64,000 nt of DNA, taken from positions 62,001 through 126,000 of the forward strand of contig NZ_CAJULN010000001.1 in the NCBI RefSeq assembly GCF_910586915.1. The letters are read 5' to 3'. The notes under the pieces were generated by a model, which did not search any database, was not told the DNA's origin, and worked only from the letters and a program-made list of their open reading frames with translations. The translations under genes and the position numbers were made by a program. How positions within the stretch are numbered: the stretch's first letter is position 1; each line of letters begins with the position of its first letter. Origin of the DNA: an uncultured Bacteroides sp. Its GTDB lineage: Bacteria > Bacteroidota > Bacteroidia > Bacteroidales > Bacteroidaceae. Below are positions 43,870-53,719 of the stretch, one piece after another.

Positions 43870-45570
43870 ATGAAGCATTTTAAATTCAAACATATCGCCC
43901 TGTTGCTTGCAGTTGCGTCCGTCCCCCTCTACACGGCTTGCGACTTCATGGATTGCAGTGAATCCGACTACTACTCAAAGCAACAAATCCTGGATAATAT
44001 GGACCGCGTAAAGCAACTTGCCACGCAGGTCTACAGCTATTTGCCGCAAGACTTCTGCAACACCTCGGGAGCCATGCTGGACGCAGCCACGGATGATGCC
44101 GTACACGTGTACGAGTCGTCCGCCATCCAACGGTTTATCAACGGCACATGGTCGGCCAATTACACCATCGACGACGTCTTTGCCAATTACTACAAAGCCA
44201 TCCACGATGCCAACTTCTACTTAGAGAACTGCGTAGGTCTGACGTTCGACGAGTGGAAATACTCCGACGGATTTGCCGACGACTTCAAGAGTTATCAGAA
44301 CTACGAGCACGAAGTCCGTTTCCTGCGTGCCTTCTACTACTTTGAATTGGTGAAACGCTATCAGAACATCCCTCTCATCACCCGGACACTTACTCAGGAG
44401 GAGGCCAACGAAGCATCGCCCACGGATGCAACTGCCATACTCAACTTCGTTATCGACGAATGCACTGACCTTGCCGACAATAAGTTGCCTGCCAACTATA
44501 AGAATATGCCCGGCGGAGAGGGCAACCTGCAACGCGCCACCAAAGGAATGGCGCTTGCCCTGAAATCGCGTGCCACGCTCTATCTTGCCAGCCCCTTGTA
44601 TGCAGCCGGCGCCACAGACGCCACACAACGCTGGAAGAATGCCGCCCAGGCAGCCTACGACCTTATCAGCGAATCCGTTGTCCTGGGCTACGGACTGGAC
44701 GCGAAGTACTCCAACTTATATGGAGCTACCAATAACCAAAGCAAGGAAGTCATCATGTGCCGCCCCACCGGAACCAGCACTGCGTTCGAGGCTGCCAACT
44801 TCCCGATGGGAGTGGCAGGCGGAAAAACAACCACTTGTCCCACCGAAGATTTGGTGAACGCCTACGAGATGAATACCGGCGAAGCCTTCAGTTGGAGCAA
44901 CGCCGCTCAGGCAGCCGACCCCTATGCCAACCGCGACCCACGCTTGGCAATGACCGTAGTATATAATGGTATGGCGTGGCCCAAGAACGACCCGGTAGAG
45001 ATATTCGAAGGCGGAAAGAACGGACTTCCCATTAAGAATGCCACCACTACGGGTTACTACCTGCGCAAGTACGTCAACAACAACGTCACGTTTGAAACCG
45101 GCGAGACTACCACCAGCCAGCATCACAACTGGATTCTCTTCCGCTATGCGGAAATCCTCTTGAACTATGCCGAAGCAATGGTCAACGCCTATGGCGACCC
45201 CGACTACACGGGAACGTACACACTGAGTGCCCGCGACGCAGTCAACCAGGTACGTGCCCGTGGCGATGTGCAGATGCCTGCCTATCCTGCCGGTATGACG
45301 AAAGACGCCTTCCTGAAACGCTTGAAGAACGAACGCCGTGTAGAGTTTGCATTCGAAGGACAGCGTTTCTGGGACCTCCGTCGCTGGAAAGCCCTGGACG
45401 AGATGAAGACAATTCATAAAGTGAAGGTAGTGAAGCAAGCCGACGGTACAGTGAGCTATACGCGGGAACCTCTTGCCACTTACACGATTGACGACAAGAT
45501 GTATTTCTATCCGATAGCCAATACCGAGTTGTTCAAGAACCCGCAGTTGGTACAGAACGCCGGTTGGTAA
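43870..45570 (+). CDS. SusD/RagB lipoprotein (second pair)
   Basis: A 566-residue surface lipoprotein, lipobox Cys24 (LYTAC), followed by DFMDCSESDYYSKQQILDNMDRVKQLATQVYSYL. It has TPR-type helices (YEHEVRFLRAFYYFELVKRYQNIPLITRTL), ILLNYAEAMVNAYGDPDYTG, and the conserved end LKNERRVEFAFEGQRFWDLRRWKALDEM and ELFKNPQLVQNAGW. It partners the short SusC-like protein encoded just before it. A terminator follows and closes the double SusCD operon. Confidence 0.95.
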   Translation: MKHFKFKHIALLLAVASVPLYTACDFMDCSESDYYSKQQILDNMDRVKQLATQVYSYLPQDFCNTSGAMLDAATDDAVHVYESSAIQRFINGTWSANYTIDDVFANYYKAIHDANFYLENCVGLTFDEWKYSDGFADDFKSYQNYEHEVRFLRAFYYFELVKRYQNIPLITRTLTQEEANEASPTDATAILNFVIDECTDLADNKLPANYKNMPGGEGNLQRATKGMALALKSRATLYLASPLYAAGATDATQRWKNAAQAAYDLISESVVLGYGLDAKYSNLYGATNNQSKEVIMCRPTGTSTAFEAANFPMGVAGGKTTTCPTEDLVNAYEMNTGEAFSWSNAAQAADPYANRDPRLAMTVVYNGMAWPKNDPVEIFEGGKNGLPIKNATTTGYYLRKYVNNNVTFETGETTTSQHHNWILFRYAEILLNYAEAMVNAYGDPDYTGTYTLSARDAVNQVRARGDVQMPAYPAGMTKDAFLKRLKNERRVEFAFEGQRFWDLRRWKALDEMKTIHKVKVVKQADGTVSYTREPLATYTIDDKMYFYPIANTELFKNPQLVQNAGW

Positions 45571-45586
45571 GTTTCAATATATGATA

Positions 45587-45618
45587 AAGGCGGTGATGCA
45601 GAACTCACCGCCTTTTTT
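45587..45618 (+). terminator. Terminator of the double SusCD operon
   Basis: Stem AAGGCGGTGA / TCACCGCCTT followed by TTTT, 17 nt after the SusD stop. The hybrid-regulator promoter lies immediately beyond it. Confidence 0.85.
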
Positions 45619-45670
45619 CGGCTACTTGGGGAAGGAATTTATACGTAAACACTTGTATATCTCTGTTATT

Positions 45671-45702
45671 TTTGCGAATATTGCACCTGATTAGTACATT
45701 TG
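45671..45702 (+). promoter_or_regulatory. Promoter of the hybrid two-component regulator
   Basis: -33 TTTG at 45671-45674, 20-nt spacer, -7 TACATTTG at 45695-45702: a full Bacteroides consensus. Transcription should start near 45709, 27 nt before the ATG at 45736. It indicates constitutive expression separate from the SusCD operon. Confidence 0.65.
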
Positions 45703-45735
45703 CCAACTAATCAGTTACTTAACCCAACAATCTGC

Positions 45736-48700
45736 ATGGAAGATAATAAGAACTTACGCTATTTACTGTTATTGTGCCTTTCTCTTATCTATATTTCGCC
45801 CCTGTATGCCGAATACTTCAAATATGTAGGACTGTCTGAAGGACTGCCCCAACCCTCCGTGATGGCTATCCATCAAGACCGCCTGGGCAGGATGTGGTTT
45901 GGTACAAGAGAAGGTATCAGCCGGTATGACGGCAACCGTGTGAAGGTGTTCAAAGGATGGATAAACGCTCCCGGCGGAGAGCCGGCCGTATGGTTGGGCA
46001 ACGAAGTGGCGTTTATTGTGAGCGATAGCCTGGACAACCTCTACTTCTCGATAGACAAAAACTTAGTCAGATACGACATACGTACCGAACGTTTTATCCC
46101 CCTCACAGATGAAGGCCTTGTCACGGCACTCACCTCTTTTGAAGGGCGGGCGTGGTATATGAAGCACGACTCGCTTTTTTGCCTGAAAGCCGACGAAGCC
46201 CCCGCTTTCGTATTGAAAACCAACATCACCGCCCGCATCTGCTGCCTTACGATGATGGACAACGAGATTGCCGTAGGAACCAGCGACGGCGTATATCTGA
46301 TAGACCGCCACTCGCACCGACGGCGACAACTGCTTGAAGGACTGGAGATATACCGTATCTTCGAAAGCTCGCAGAAGGAATTGTGGATTGGTACGCGTAT
46401 GCACGGGCTGTATCGTACGAACGGCACGGACGCACCCGTCAAAGTGCCCTATTCGGTAGGGTCGGCCGAAGGAATCAGCAGCGAGCAGATACGCGATTTT
46501 GTCGAGGACAACGAAGGAGACATCTGGTTTGGTACCTTTGACGGGTTGCACCGTTATAGCAGCCGTCACCGGCAGTATTCCCTCATTCAGATTCCCCAGT
46601 ATATGGGCGGGCTGAATCATCCCTCCATTTTTGCTTTATACAAAGACGTTGCCGGAACCATCTGGGTGGGTAGTTACTACGGAGGAGTGAACTACTTCAA
46701 CCCCCATCACGATGCTTTTGTGCACTACGACTACGGGAAGAACATCAATCTCTACTACTCTTACATCGGCGAAATCGTCATCGACAACGATGACCACCTG
46801 TGGCTCAGTACCGATGGCGGCGGCATTGTCTGTGTAGACAAGAAGTGGAACACCCTCCGGCAGTTTACCGCTTCCGGCGGCAATTCCATTCCTCACAACA
46901 ATGTGAAAAGCATCTGTTACGACGAGCAGAACAACTGTCTTTACATCGGTACTTACCTGGGCGGACTGTCGCGTTACGACCTGGCTACGGGTACTTTCCG
47001 CAACTATTACCGCGAAGCCTCCTCCTCGCCCGAAAGCCCCGACGGGATAGTATATCACGTAAAGATGTGGAAAGGGCAGGTGTACATCTCCGCTCACAAC
47101 GGTTTTTTCAGACTCGACACACGCACACAGATGTTTCACAGGCTCGATATTCCTTTCGCCTACTACGAGCACTTTGACATTGACGAGGCAGGTAACCTCT
47201 ATCTCGTGGGATGGAAAAAGGTGGTGTGCACTCATGTGGAACATCCCGAAGCGGTGTCTTACATCGAATTGGCGGAAGAGAACTGCAAGGCGACTTCCAC
47301 CCGCGTATTGGCTACCGACGAAGGGGTCTACGTAGCCACGCTCGGCATGGGGCTTTTCTTCTACGACCGCCGCACACATCGTACCACCCACTACACCTCG
47401 CGCAACAGCCAGTTGCCCGGCGACTTCTGTTACAACCTCTGCCGCACGCCCGACGGGAAGGTGCTTGTCACCGGTGACAAAGGCGTCACCTGCCACCTTC
47501 CTTCCGAAGGAACTTTCACCACGATTGACCTGATGAGCAACTTCCCTTCCACACATATCATCAACGGATGCGGCATACTGGTTTCCCGCAAGGGGAATAT
47601 CTACGTGGGAGATACGAAAGGCGTCACTGTATTCTCCGAAAACGAGTTCAATAAGAACGGCATTACCAACGAGACTTCGGATTTCTACTTCTCCGAACTT
47701 TGGGTGAACAACCGCATGATTGCTCCGGGAGACGATACGCACATCCTCTCTCAGTCGCTCCCCTATACGCGCAGCCTCCGGTTGCGCCACGACCGGAACA
47801 ACCTGATTATCCACTTTGCCCTGTCCGACTACGGGCAGCAACTTTCGGAGAAATGGTTTCAATACCGGCTCGAAGGGTTCGACAAGAACTGGATTCGCAC
47901 CAAGCAGAACGAACTCTACTATACCAACCTCGACCCCGGTACGTACACGCTGCACGTAGCGTTGATAAACGAAAAGAGCGGGCAGGCGTTGAAGACAATC
48001 ACCCTGCAACTCGTCATCTCCTCGCCGTGGTATAATACCTGGTGGGCGTGGATTGTTTACGTGGTGGTCTTTGCCGCCTGTATTTCCTATTATCTTTACA
48101 GCAAGATTGCCAAGCGCACGTTGGCGCTTTCGCTGGAGAAAGAACGGTTTGAAAAGCAGCAGATAGAGCAGCTCAACCAGGCCAAGCTGGTTTTCTTCAC
48201 GAATGTGAGCCACGAATTCCGCACGCCGCTTACGCTCATTATCAGCCACATCGACGTGCTGTTGCAGAAGTACTCGCTCCATCCCTCCGTCTATAATCAA
48301 ATCGCCAAGATACGGAAGAACGCGCAGCAGATGAACAGGCTGATTTCCGAACTCCTCGAATTCAGAAAGCTGGAGCAGAACTACGGAACCATACAGATAA
48401 AGCAACAGGACATCATAGCCTTTCTGCAAGAAATCTACCTCTCCTTTGCCGACTATGCGCAGCAGCGTAACATCCGTTACGAGTTTAAGCTGCCGCAACT
48501 GCCCGTCTCCTGCTGGTTCGAATGGCAGTTGATGGAGAAGGTGTTCTTCAACCTGCTGTCCAACGCCTTCAAGTACACTTCGGACAAAGGGAGCATCGTC
48601 CTCTCGGGCGAGGTGACGAACAGCGACATCAAGATTCACATCACAGATACCGGTATCGGTATTTCGGAACAGAACAAAGACAGGATATTTGCCCGTTTCT

Positions 48701-49794
48701 TTCAGGGCGACAACCGCGATAAGCAAGAGACACTGTTCGGTGGTACGGGTATCGGACTGGCGCTGACGCGGACCATCGTCGAGAAGCATCACGGCGAGAT
48801 AACGGTAGAGAGTGCCGTAGGCGAAGGGAGCACGTTTACCGTGCGCCTTCCGCGCCGGAAAGACGTGTTTCTGAACGACAAGAACGTACAGTTCGTCACG
48901 CAAGACGTCGAGAGCGATGTCCTGCCCGGTTCGATGCCTGTATTTGAGGGAGAAGAACCGCTGTCAGCCACGTCCTCGGACGGTGAGGAGGAGACGGCGG
49001 CAGGCGACAAGACGCATACGGTGCTTTTGGTGGAGGACAACGAGGAGTTGCTTCAAATTCTGAAAGAGCTGTTCGAACCTTTCTACAGGATTGTTTGCGC
49101 GCGCAACGGCAAGGAGGGACTGGCAGAAGTATGCAAGAGTTCGCCCGACCTGGTAATCAGCGACGTGATGATGCCCGAAATGACCGGAACGGAAATGTGC
49201 CTGCAAATCAAGAACAATCTCGACCTGTGTCATATTCCCGTCATTCTTCTGACTGCGCTCAACTCTACCGAGCAGAACATCGAGGGGCTCAGCCGTGGAG
49301 CCGACGATTACATTACCAAGCCGTTCCATGCACAGTTGTTGTTGGCGCGTGCCAACAATCTGATAAGGAGCCGCCTGCTGATGCAGCACCAGTTTGACAA
49401 GAAGCCTATGTCGGAGATAGACCTCACGAGCATCAATCCTTTGGACAAAGATCTGCTCAAGCGGGCTTCGCAGGTGATTGAAAAACATATTGACGATACG
49501 GAGTTCGATATTCCGGCGCTTTGCAGGGAAGTGGGTGTGGGCAGGTCGTTGCTCTACACCAAGTTCAAGGCGCTGACGGGGATGACGCCCAACAACTTCC
49601 TGCTCAACTACCGGCTGAAACACGCCGCTACCTTGTTACAGCAGTATCCCGACCTGCCGATTGCCGAGGTGAGCGACCGTAGCGGATTCAATGCGCCGGT
49701 CTATTTCAGCCGTTGTTTTAAGAACCATTTCGGATGTACTCCTCAAAATTACAGGAGGGAGCAGAAGCAGCAGGACAAGCCGGAGCGGCAATAG
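45736..49794 (+). CDS. Hybrid two-component system sensor-regulator (HTCS)
   Basis: A 1352-residue one-protein signalling chain. After the leader (IYISPLYA) come periplasmic two-component-propeller repeats (DRLGRMWFGTREGISRYDG, DNEGDIWFGTFDGLHRYSS, DVAGTIWVGSYYGGVNYFN) over about 30-680, a Y_Y_Y domain (FQYRLEGFDKNWIRTKQNE), a membrane helix (WAWIVYVVVFAACISYYLY), HisKA with His826 (NVSHEFRTPLTL), a HATPase (GGTGIGLALTRTIVEKHHG), a receiver with Asp1143 (LVISDVMMPEMTG) and an AraC-type HTH (about 1245-1352). The propeller binds an oligosaccharide and the AraC part activates PUL promoters. It presumably controls the double SusCD operon and the enzyme genes around it. The start at 45736 puts the leader at the N-terminus. 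Confidence 0.95.
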   Translation: MEDNKNLRYLLLLCLSLIYISPLYAEYFKYVGLSEGLPQPSVMAIHQDRLGRMWFGTREGISRYDGNRVKVFKGWINAPGGEPAVWLGNEVAFIVSDSLDNLYFSIDKNLVRYDIRTERFIPLTDEGLVTALTSFEGRAWYMKHDSLFCLKADEAPAFVLKTNITARICCLTMMDNEIAVGTSDGVYLIDRHSHRRRQLLEGLEIYRIFESSQKELWIGTRMHGLYRTNGTDAPVKVPYSVGSAEGISSEQIRDFVEDNEGDIWFGTFDGLHRYSSRHRQYSLIQIPQYMGGLNHPSIFALYKDVAGTIWVGSYYGGVNYFNPHHDAFVHYDYGKNINLYYSYIGEIVIDNDDHLWLSTDGGGIVCVDKKWNTLRQFTASGGNSIPHNNVKSICYDEQNNCLYIGTYLGGLSRYDLATGTFRNYYREASSSPESPDGIVYHVKMWKGQVYISAHNGFFRLDTRTQMFHRLDIPFAYYEHFDIDEAGNLYLVGWKKVVCTHVEHPEAVSYIELAEENCKATSTRVLATDEGVYVATLGMGLFFYDRRTHRTTHYTSRNSQLPGDFCYNLCRTPDGKVLVTGDKGVTCHLPSEGTFTTIDLMSNFPSTHIINGCGILVSRKGNIYVGDTKGVTVFSENEFNKNGITNETSDFYFSELWVNNRMIAPGDDTHILSQSLPYTRSLRLRHDRNNLIIHFALSDYGQQLSEKWFQYRLEGFDKNWIRTKQNELYYTNLDPGTYTLHVALINEKSGQALKTITLQLVISSPWYNTWWAWIVYVVVFAACISYYLYSKIAKRTLALSLEKERFEKQQIEQLNQAKLVFFTNVSHEFRTPLTLIISHIDVLLQKYSLHPSVYNQIAKIRKNAQQMNRLISELLEFRKLEQNYGTIQIKQQDIIAFLQEIYLSFADYAQQRNIRYEFKLPQLPVSCWFEWQLMEKVFFNLLSNAFKYTSDKGSIVLSGEVTNSDIKIHITDTGIGISEQNKDRIFARFFQGDNRDKQETLFGGTGIGLALTRTIVEKHHGEITVESAVGEGSTFTVRLPRRKDVFLNDKNVQFVTQDVESDVLPGSMPVFEGEEPLSATSSDGEEETAAGDKTHTVLLVEDNEELLQILKELFEPFYRIVCARNGKEGLAEVCKSSPDLVISDVMMPEMTGTEMCLQIKNNLDLCHIPVILLTALNSTEQNIEGLSRGADDYITKPFHAQLLLARANNLIRSRLLMQHQFDKKPMSEIDLTSINPLDKDLLKRASQVIEKHIDDTEFDIPALCREVGVGRSLLYTKFKALTGMTPNNFLLNYRLKHAATLLQQYPDLPIAEVSDRSGFNAPVYFSRCFKNHFGCTPQNYRREQKQQDKPERQ

Positions 49795-49839
49795 GCAACT
49801 ATGCAGGACGGCGCTGTTTGTTAATTCGCTGTAAATGAG

Positions 49840-49965
49840 CGCTATTTCCAGTTGCTTCTTGGGGTGTTTCCAGCACATATATGCGGTGCGTGCAGGACAT
49901 ATATATCCTGCGCGCAGCATCTATATCTCCTGCACGCACCGCATATATGTGCTGGAAACAGGTTG
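49840..49965. repeat. Dispersed 22-bp-period palindromic repeat, copy C
   Basis: The left boundary CGCTATTTCC is at 49840-49849. Four ATATAT-centred units then form a near-symmetric block: 49866-49897 and 49928-49959 are perfect 32-bp reverse complements, with two further units between them. It separates the convergent HTCS (stop 49794) and GH95-like (stop 50011) genes, so it could act as a bidirectional terminator. Confidence 0.75.
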
Positions 49966-50010
49966 TCAACACCCTTCTTATTGTTTGCTAAGAGCCTTGT
50001 AGCAAGGCTT

Positions 50011-52266
50011 TTATCTTTTCTTCCCGAAACAGTTCGTTTCGCTGTTTTCCACGGGGCGGATGGTGAAGTCGGCCGGAGTCTCTGCGGAGCAGACAATCAC
50101 CTCTTCGCCTTTCCGCAAGTCGATGCTGTATGCCCCGTCGGCCAACGGCGTGACGGCAAAGGTACGTTTTTCCTTGAATACAGGTTTATGCAGGTCGGTC
50201 ACGATGACACAAGGTTCGCCGGCAAGGCTTCTGACGGCAATGAATTCCGTCTTTCCCTCCTTCCGGCTGGCGCTCACGACGAAAGCTCCCTCTGCACGGA
50301 AATCTTTGTAAGCCACCTCTTTCCACTTGTCGGGCACGGCGGGGAAGATGCGCAGTTTTCCTCCCCAGCTTTGCAGCAACATATCGTGGATGGACTGTGC
50401 GGCAGACAGAGGGGTCTCTATCACCGGGCCCGATTCGCGGTAGAGCGTATTGACGGACAGAAACTTGGTGAACAGCTTGTCGAGATAAACAAGTGCCTCA
50501 TTGCCGTTGCCCAGTGCCGAGGAGATGGAAGAGGCTCCGGTGCACGAATATCCCTGGTGTGCCCCCGACTTGCCTTGCCAGTAGAGCAGCGACTTCTCTA
50601 TCAGTTTGCGTTCTGCGGGATGCTCCTTATTAATAAGGTATAGCGGATAGGCGGCAAGCAGGTGCGAGTAATGGCGGTGTGAGAATGCGTAAGGCACCTC
50701 TTTTCCTATCATCAGCCCGTTGTTGGCATCTGCGGGAAAGGGAGTCAGCTCGTTGAGCGTCGTCTGCCAGCGCGGGATGAGCGGGTCTTCTATTTGCAGC
50801 CGCTTGGTAATGTCGAGCAACGTCTGGCATCCCCAGCGCAAGAGAGCCAGGTCGAAGTTGCAGTCTTCCGCGCTGCCGTATTCGGGAGAGTAGGTGCGGG
50901 GCAGGTGCAGTTTGCCGTCCGTTCCGCGATAGGTGAAGTGGAGGTAGTAGTTGATGGCTTGTTTGAGCACGGGGAAGAGCTTGTCGCGCAGTAGCCCGTC
51001 GTCCATCTTGTGGCGGTAGATGAGCCATAGGCTGTGGCACGTCCACGGTAGCAGGCCTACTTCCGCCTGTTTGTCTGCGCCTGGGATTCCTACAGCTTCC
51101 GACTCGCACGTCAGGTTGGACGAGCGGCCTATCGCCAGCGCGTCGCGACGGTAGGCTTCGGGTACGTTGTTGCGTAGGCGGTCGGTGTTGTTGTAGATGG
51201 CGTTCTCGAGCGAGGCGGCAAGGTCGAGGCGGTTGGACGTGTTGAGCGCCCAGTAGGTGAGTTGTACGTTCAGGTTCCACCAGGCGTTGGGCCACGGGGT
51301 GACGGTGAGCCAGGGGCCGGTGTTGTCTATCAGTGCGCGGTCGCCTCGCGTGGCGCTGGCGAGCTTGTACATTTGTATCCAGTAGAAGTTTTCTTTCATA
51401 CCATCGGGCAGTGTGAGGAAGCTGGCGGGGTAATAGCTGTTCCACCAGGTGCGGTGCTGCCTGGTTAGTTTGGCGGTTCCTGTAGCCATCGCTTTGTCGA
51501 GCGTGGCGAGGGCCTCTTGCGCTGCGGTGGCTTCGGGGTAGGAGTGTGTCACCGTCATCCAGTAGACGCGTTCGTTCTTCGCGGGGCGGGTCTCTTTCCA
51601 GGCAACGGCAGTCTCTCCGCCTGCTTGCAGGCGTTGGAGGGAGATTCCCGGTTTCACTTCCGGAGCGGGAGTGAGCGGATACTCCTCGGGCACCTTTATC
51701 CATTTCCCTTCGCCTTGCGCATAAAGATAACGGGGGCTTTGTGCCGATGCGGGTATCCATTCCCACCGGAAGTTCCTCTCGCCTTCGGTAGCATCGGTAC
51801 GTACCAGCATCACCATTTCATCGGCGTGCACGTAGGCGTGCAGGCCGATGGTTCCACGGGTTGTGGTCACTTCCGCCTTTGTTTCGGCGTTCCAGATGTC
51901 GAGGCGCATCGTGCCGCCGGTGATTTCGCCTTCGGGATACAGGGCGAAGTGTCCGGTCAGCAATCGCGGATTGGCAAACAATCCTCCGCCCTGCCGATGG
52001 TCGTGTACGGAGCAGTTGCCGGTTTCGAAACGGATGTAGTTTTGTTCCGGTTCCTTATACATCATCAGGCCGAGCATACCGTTGCCCATATAGGCCGATT
52101 CATACCAGTATTCGGGCAGTGTCTCCCAAATCAAATCCTGCTTCTGCATGAAGGAAGGCCAGTCTATGTCTGTCTTTACTTTCCCGTTGCGGGCCGATGC
52201 GGAGTTGTATGCTGCCGCCCAAAGGCAGAGGCATACGGCTGAAAAAACAATGCGGAGGTTGTTCAT
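50011..52266 (-). CDS. GH95-like glycoside hydrolase
   Basis: A 751-residue exported enzyme (signal peptide ending NSASA). The N-terminal beta-sandwich contains WYESAYMGNGMLGLMMYKEPEQNYIRFETG, typical of GH95 and relatives. The body is an (alpha/alpha)6 barrel (MYKLASATRGDRALIDNTGPWLTVTPWPNAWWNLNVQLTYW, HSLWLIYRHKMDDGLLRDKLFPVLKQAINYYL, RTYSPEYGSAEDCNFDLALL), followed by a C-terminal sandwich. GH95 enzymes are alpha-L-fucosidases or alpha-L-galactosidases; this protein is a divergent member, and I could not assign the catalytic residues with confidence. It faces the HTCS gene and is divergent from the GH88 gene. Confidence 0.65.
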   Translation of the reverse strand: MNNLRIVFSAVCLCLWAAAYNSASARNGKVKTDIDWPSFMQKQDLIWETLPEYWYESAYMGNGMLGLMMYKEPEQNYIRFETGNCSVHDHRQGGGLFANPRLLTGHFALYPEGEITGGTMRLDIWNAETKAEVTTTRGTIGLHAYVHADEMVMLVRTDATEGERNFRWEWIPASAQSPRYLYAQGEGKWIKVPEEYPLTPAPEVKPGISLQRLQAGGETAVAWKETRPAKNERVYWMTVTHSYPEATAAQEALATLDKAMATGTAKLTRQHRTWWNSYYPASFLTLPDGMKENFYWIQMYKLASATRGDRALIDNTGPWLTVTPWPNAWWNLNVQLTYWALNTSNRLDLAASLENAIYNNTDRLRNNVPEAYRRDALAIGRSSNLTCESEAVGIPGADKQAEVGLLPWTCHSLWLIYRHKMDDGLLRDKLFPVLKQAINYYLHFTYRGTDGKLHLPRTYSPEYGSAEDCNFDLALLRWGCQTLLDITKRLQIEDPLIPRWQTTLNELTPFPADANNGLMIGKEVPYAFSHRHYSHLLAAYPLYLINKEHPAERKLIEKSLLYWQGKSGAHQGYSCTGASSISSALGNGNEALVYLDKLFTKFLSVNTLYRESGPVIETPLSAAQSIHDMLLQSWGGKLRIFPAVPDKWKEVAYKDFRAEGAFVVSASRKEGKTEFIAVRSLAGEPCVIVTDLHKPVFKEKRTFAVTPLADGAYSIDLRKGEEVIVCSAETPADFTIRPVENSETNCFGKKR

Positions 52267-52479
52267 GGTGTGTGATTCGGTTTTTATAGTTGCAGGGCAA
52301 AGATGAAGATTATATTTTTATTAATCAATACGTTTGGAAGCCATTTGGGGCGATATGGAAAATAGGTATAGCAATTAAGGACGATTTAGTAAGATGATAT
52401 AGAAATAAATGCTGCTATTTTGCCGTACGTTAAAAACGGGGTACAAACTTATTCATTAATATATAAAGAAAACATTGAC

Positions 52480-53703
52480 ATGAAATTGAGAAACTCTATC
52501 CTTGCAGGATGCGCCGCCCTGATGGTTGCCGCATCGTGCACTCAAAGAGCAGTTGAAAAACAAACATGGGTCGGGAAAGCCATTGACAACGCCCGTGTGC
52601 AAATCGGCATGGAAATAGATACCATCGAGAGCAGTGGCAAGTTTATGAACCCCGTTACGCTCAACAGCAAAGGCGGCGTCTACTACTGCGGCTACGCCGA
52701 CTGGCGGAGCGGCTTCTTCCCCGGAAGCGTATGGTATCTGTATGAACTGACGGGCGACACGACACTTCTTCCCCTCGCCCGCAAATATACCGAAGCCATC
52801 AGCCAGGCACAATACCTTACTTGGCATCACGACATCGGCTTTATTATCAATTGCAGTTTCGGAAACGGACTCCGCCTTACCGGCAACTCCGCCTATAAAG
52901 ACATTATGATTCAGGCGGCAAAGTCTCTCTGCACCCGTTTCCACGAACAGCCCCAGGTGATTCAGAGCTGGGATGTGAAGGGAAACAGTTGGCAGGCGCA
53001 ACGCGGCTGGGAATGTCCGGTCATTATCGACAACATGATGAACCTCGAGCTGCTGTTCGAAGCAACCAAACTTTCGGGCGACTCTACCTATTATAAAGTA
53101 GCCGTCATGCACGCCGACCGTACCTTGAAGGAGCATTTCCGCCCCGACGGAAGCTGCTATCACGTGATAGACTACAGCCTGGAGGACGGAAGTGTGCGCC
53201 ATCGCCAGACTGCGCAAGGCTATGCCGACGAGTCCGTATGGTCCAGAGGACAGGCGTGGGCTATCTACGGATACACCGTATGTTACCGCGAAACGGGCAA
53301 CCGTGCTTATCTCGACCAGGCTGTCAAGACCTTCGAGTTTATGAAGAACCTCAAGAATATGCCTCAAGACTTAATCCCCTATTGGGATATGGACGCCCCC
53401 GACGTGCCTGCCGCCCCGCGCGATGCTTCTTCGGCTTCCGTCATTGCCTCTGCCCTTTACGAACTGAGCACATATGACCTGCCCGACGCCGCTTCCTACC
53501 GTGCGTATGCCGACAAGATGATGGAGTCGCTCTCGTCCGACAGCTACACCGCGCAGCAGGGAGAGAACGGACGGTTCATCCTCATGCACAGCGTAGGAAG
53601 CATCCCCCACAACAGCGAAGTGGATGTGCCCTTGAACTATGCGGACTATTATTACCTCGAAGCCTTGAAGCGCAAAACGGATATCGAAAAGTCTAACAAC
53701 TAA
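52480..53703 (+). CDS. GH88 unsaturated glucuronyl hydrolase
   Basis: A 407-residue lipoprotein-like enzyme (leader MVAASC, Cys22) of the GH88 (alpha/alpha)6 fold. It hydrolyses the delta-4,5-unsaturated uronic acid that polysaccharide lyases leave on oligosaccharide ends. The two catalytic Asp are likely Asp118 (WHHDIGF) and Asp184 (PVIIDNMMN), with spacing close to that in characterised enzymes. Other conserved parts: DWRSGFFPGSVWYLYE, YADESVWSRGQAWAIYGY and IPYWDMDAPDVPAAPRDASSAS. It needs a lyase partner, which is not in the window. The ATG at 52480 gives the correct leader; the upstream in-frame ATG does not. Confidence 0.9.
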   Translation: MKLRNSILAGCAALMVAASCTQRAVEKQTWVGKAIDNARVQIGMEIDTIESSGKFMNPVTLNSKGGVYYCGYADWRSGFFPGSVWYLYELTGDTTLLPLARKYTEAISQAQYLTWHHDIGFIINCSFGNGLRLTGNSAYKDIMIQAAKSLCTRFHEQPQVIQSWDVKGNSWQAQRGWECPVIIDNMMNLELLFEATKLSGDSTYYKVAVMHADRTLKEHFRPDGSCYHVIDYSLEDGSVRHRQTAQGYADESVWSRGQAWAIYGYTVCYRETGNRAYLDQAVKTFEFMKNLKNMPQDLIPYWDMDAPDVPAAPRDASSASVIASALYELSTYDLPDAASYRAYADKMMESLSSDSYTAQQGENGRFILMHSVGSIPHNSEVDVPLNYADYYYLEALKRKTDIEKSNN

Positions 53704-53719
53704 AACCAAACGACACAAT

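Noticed and set aside
46636..48903. 755-residue open frame on the minus strand
   Set aside because: It is a shadow of the hybrid regulator, whose domains are unambiguous.
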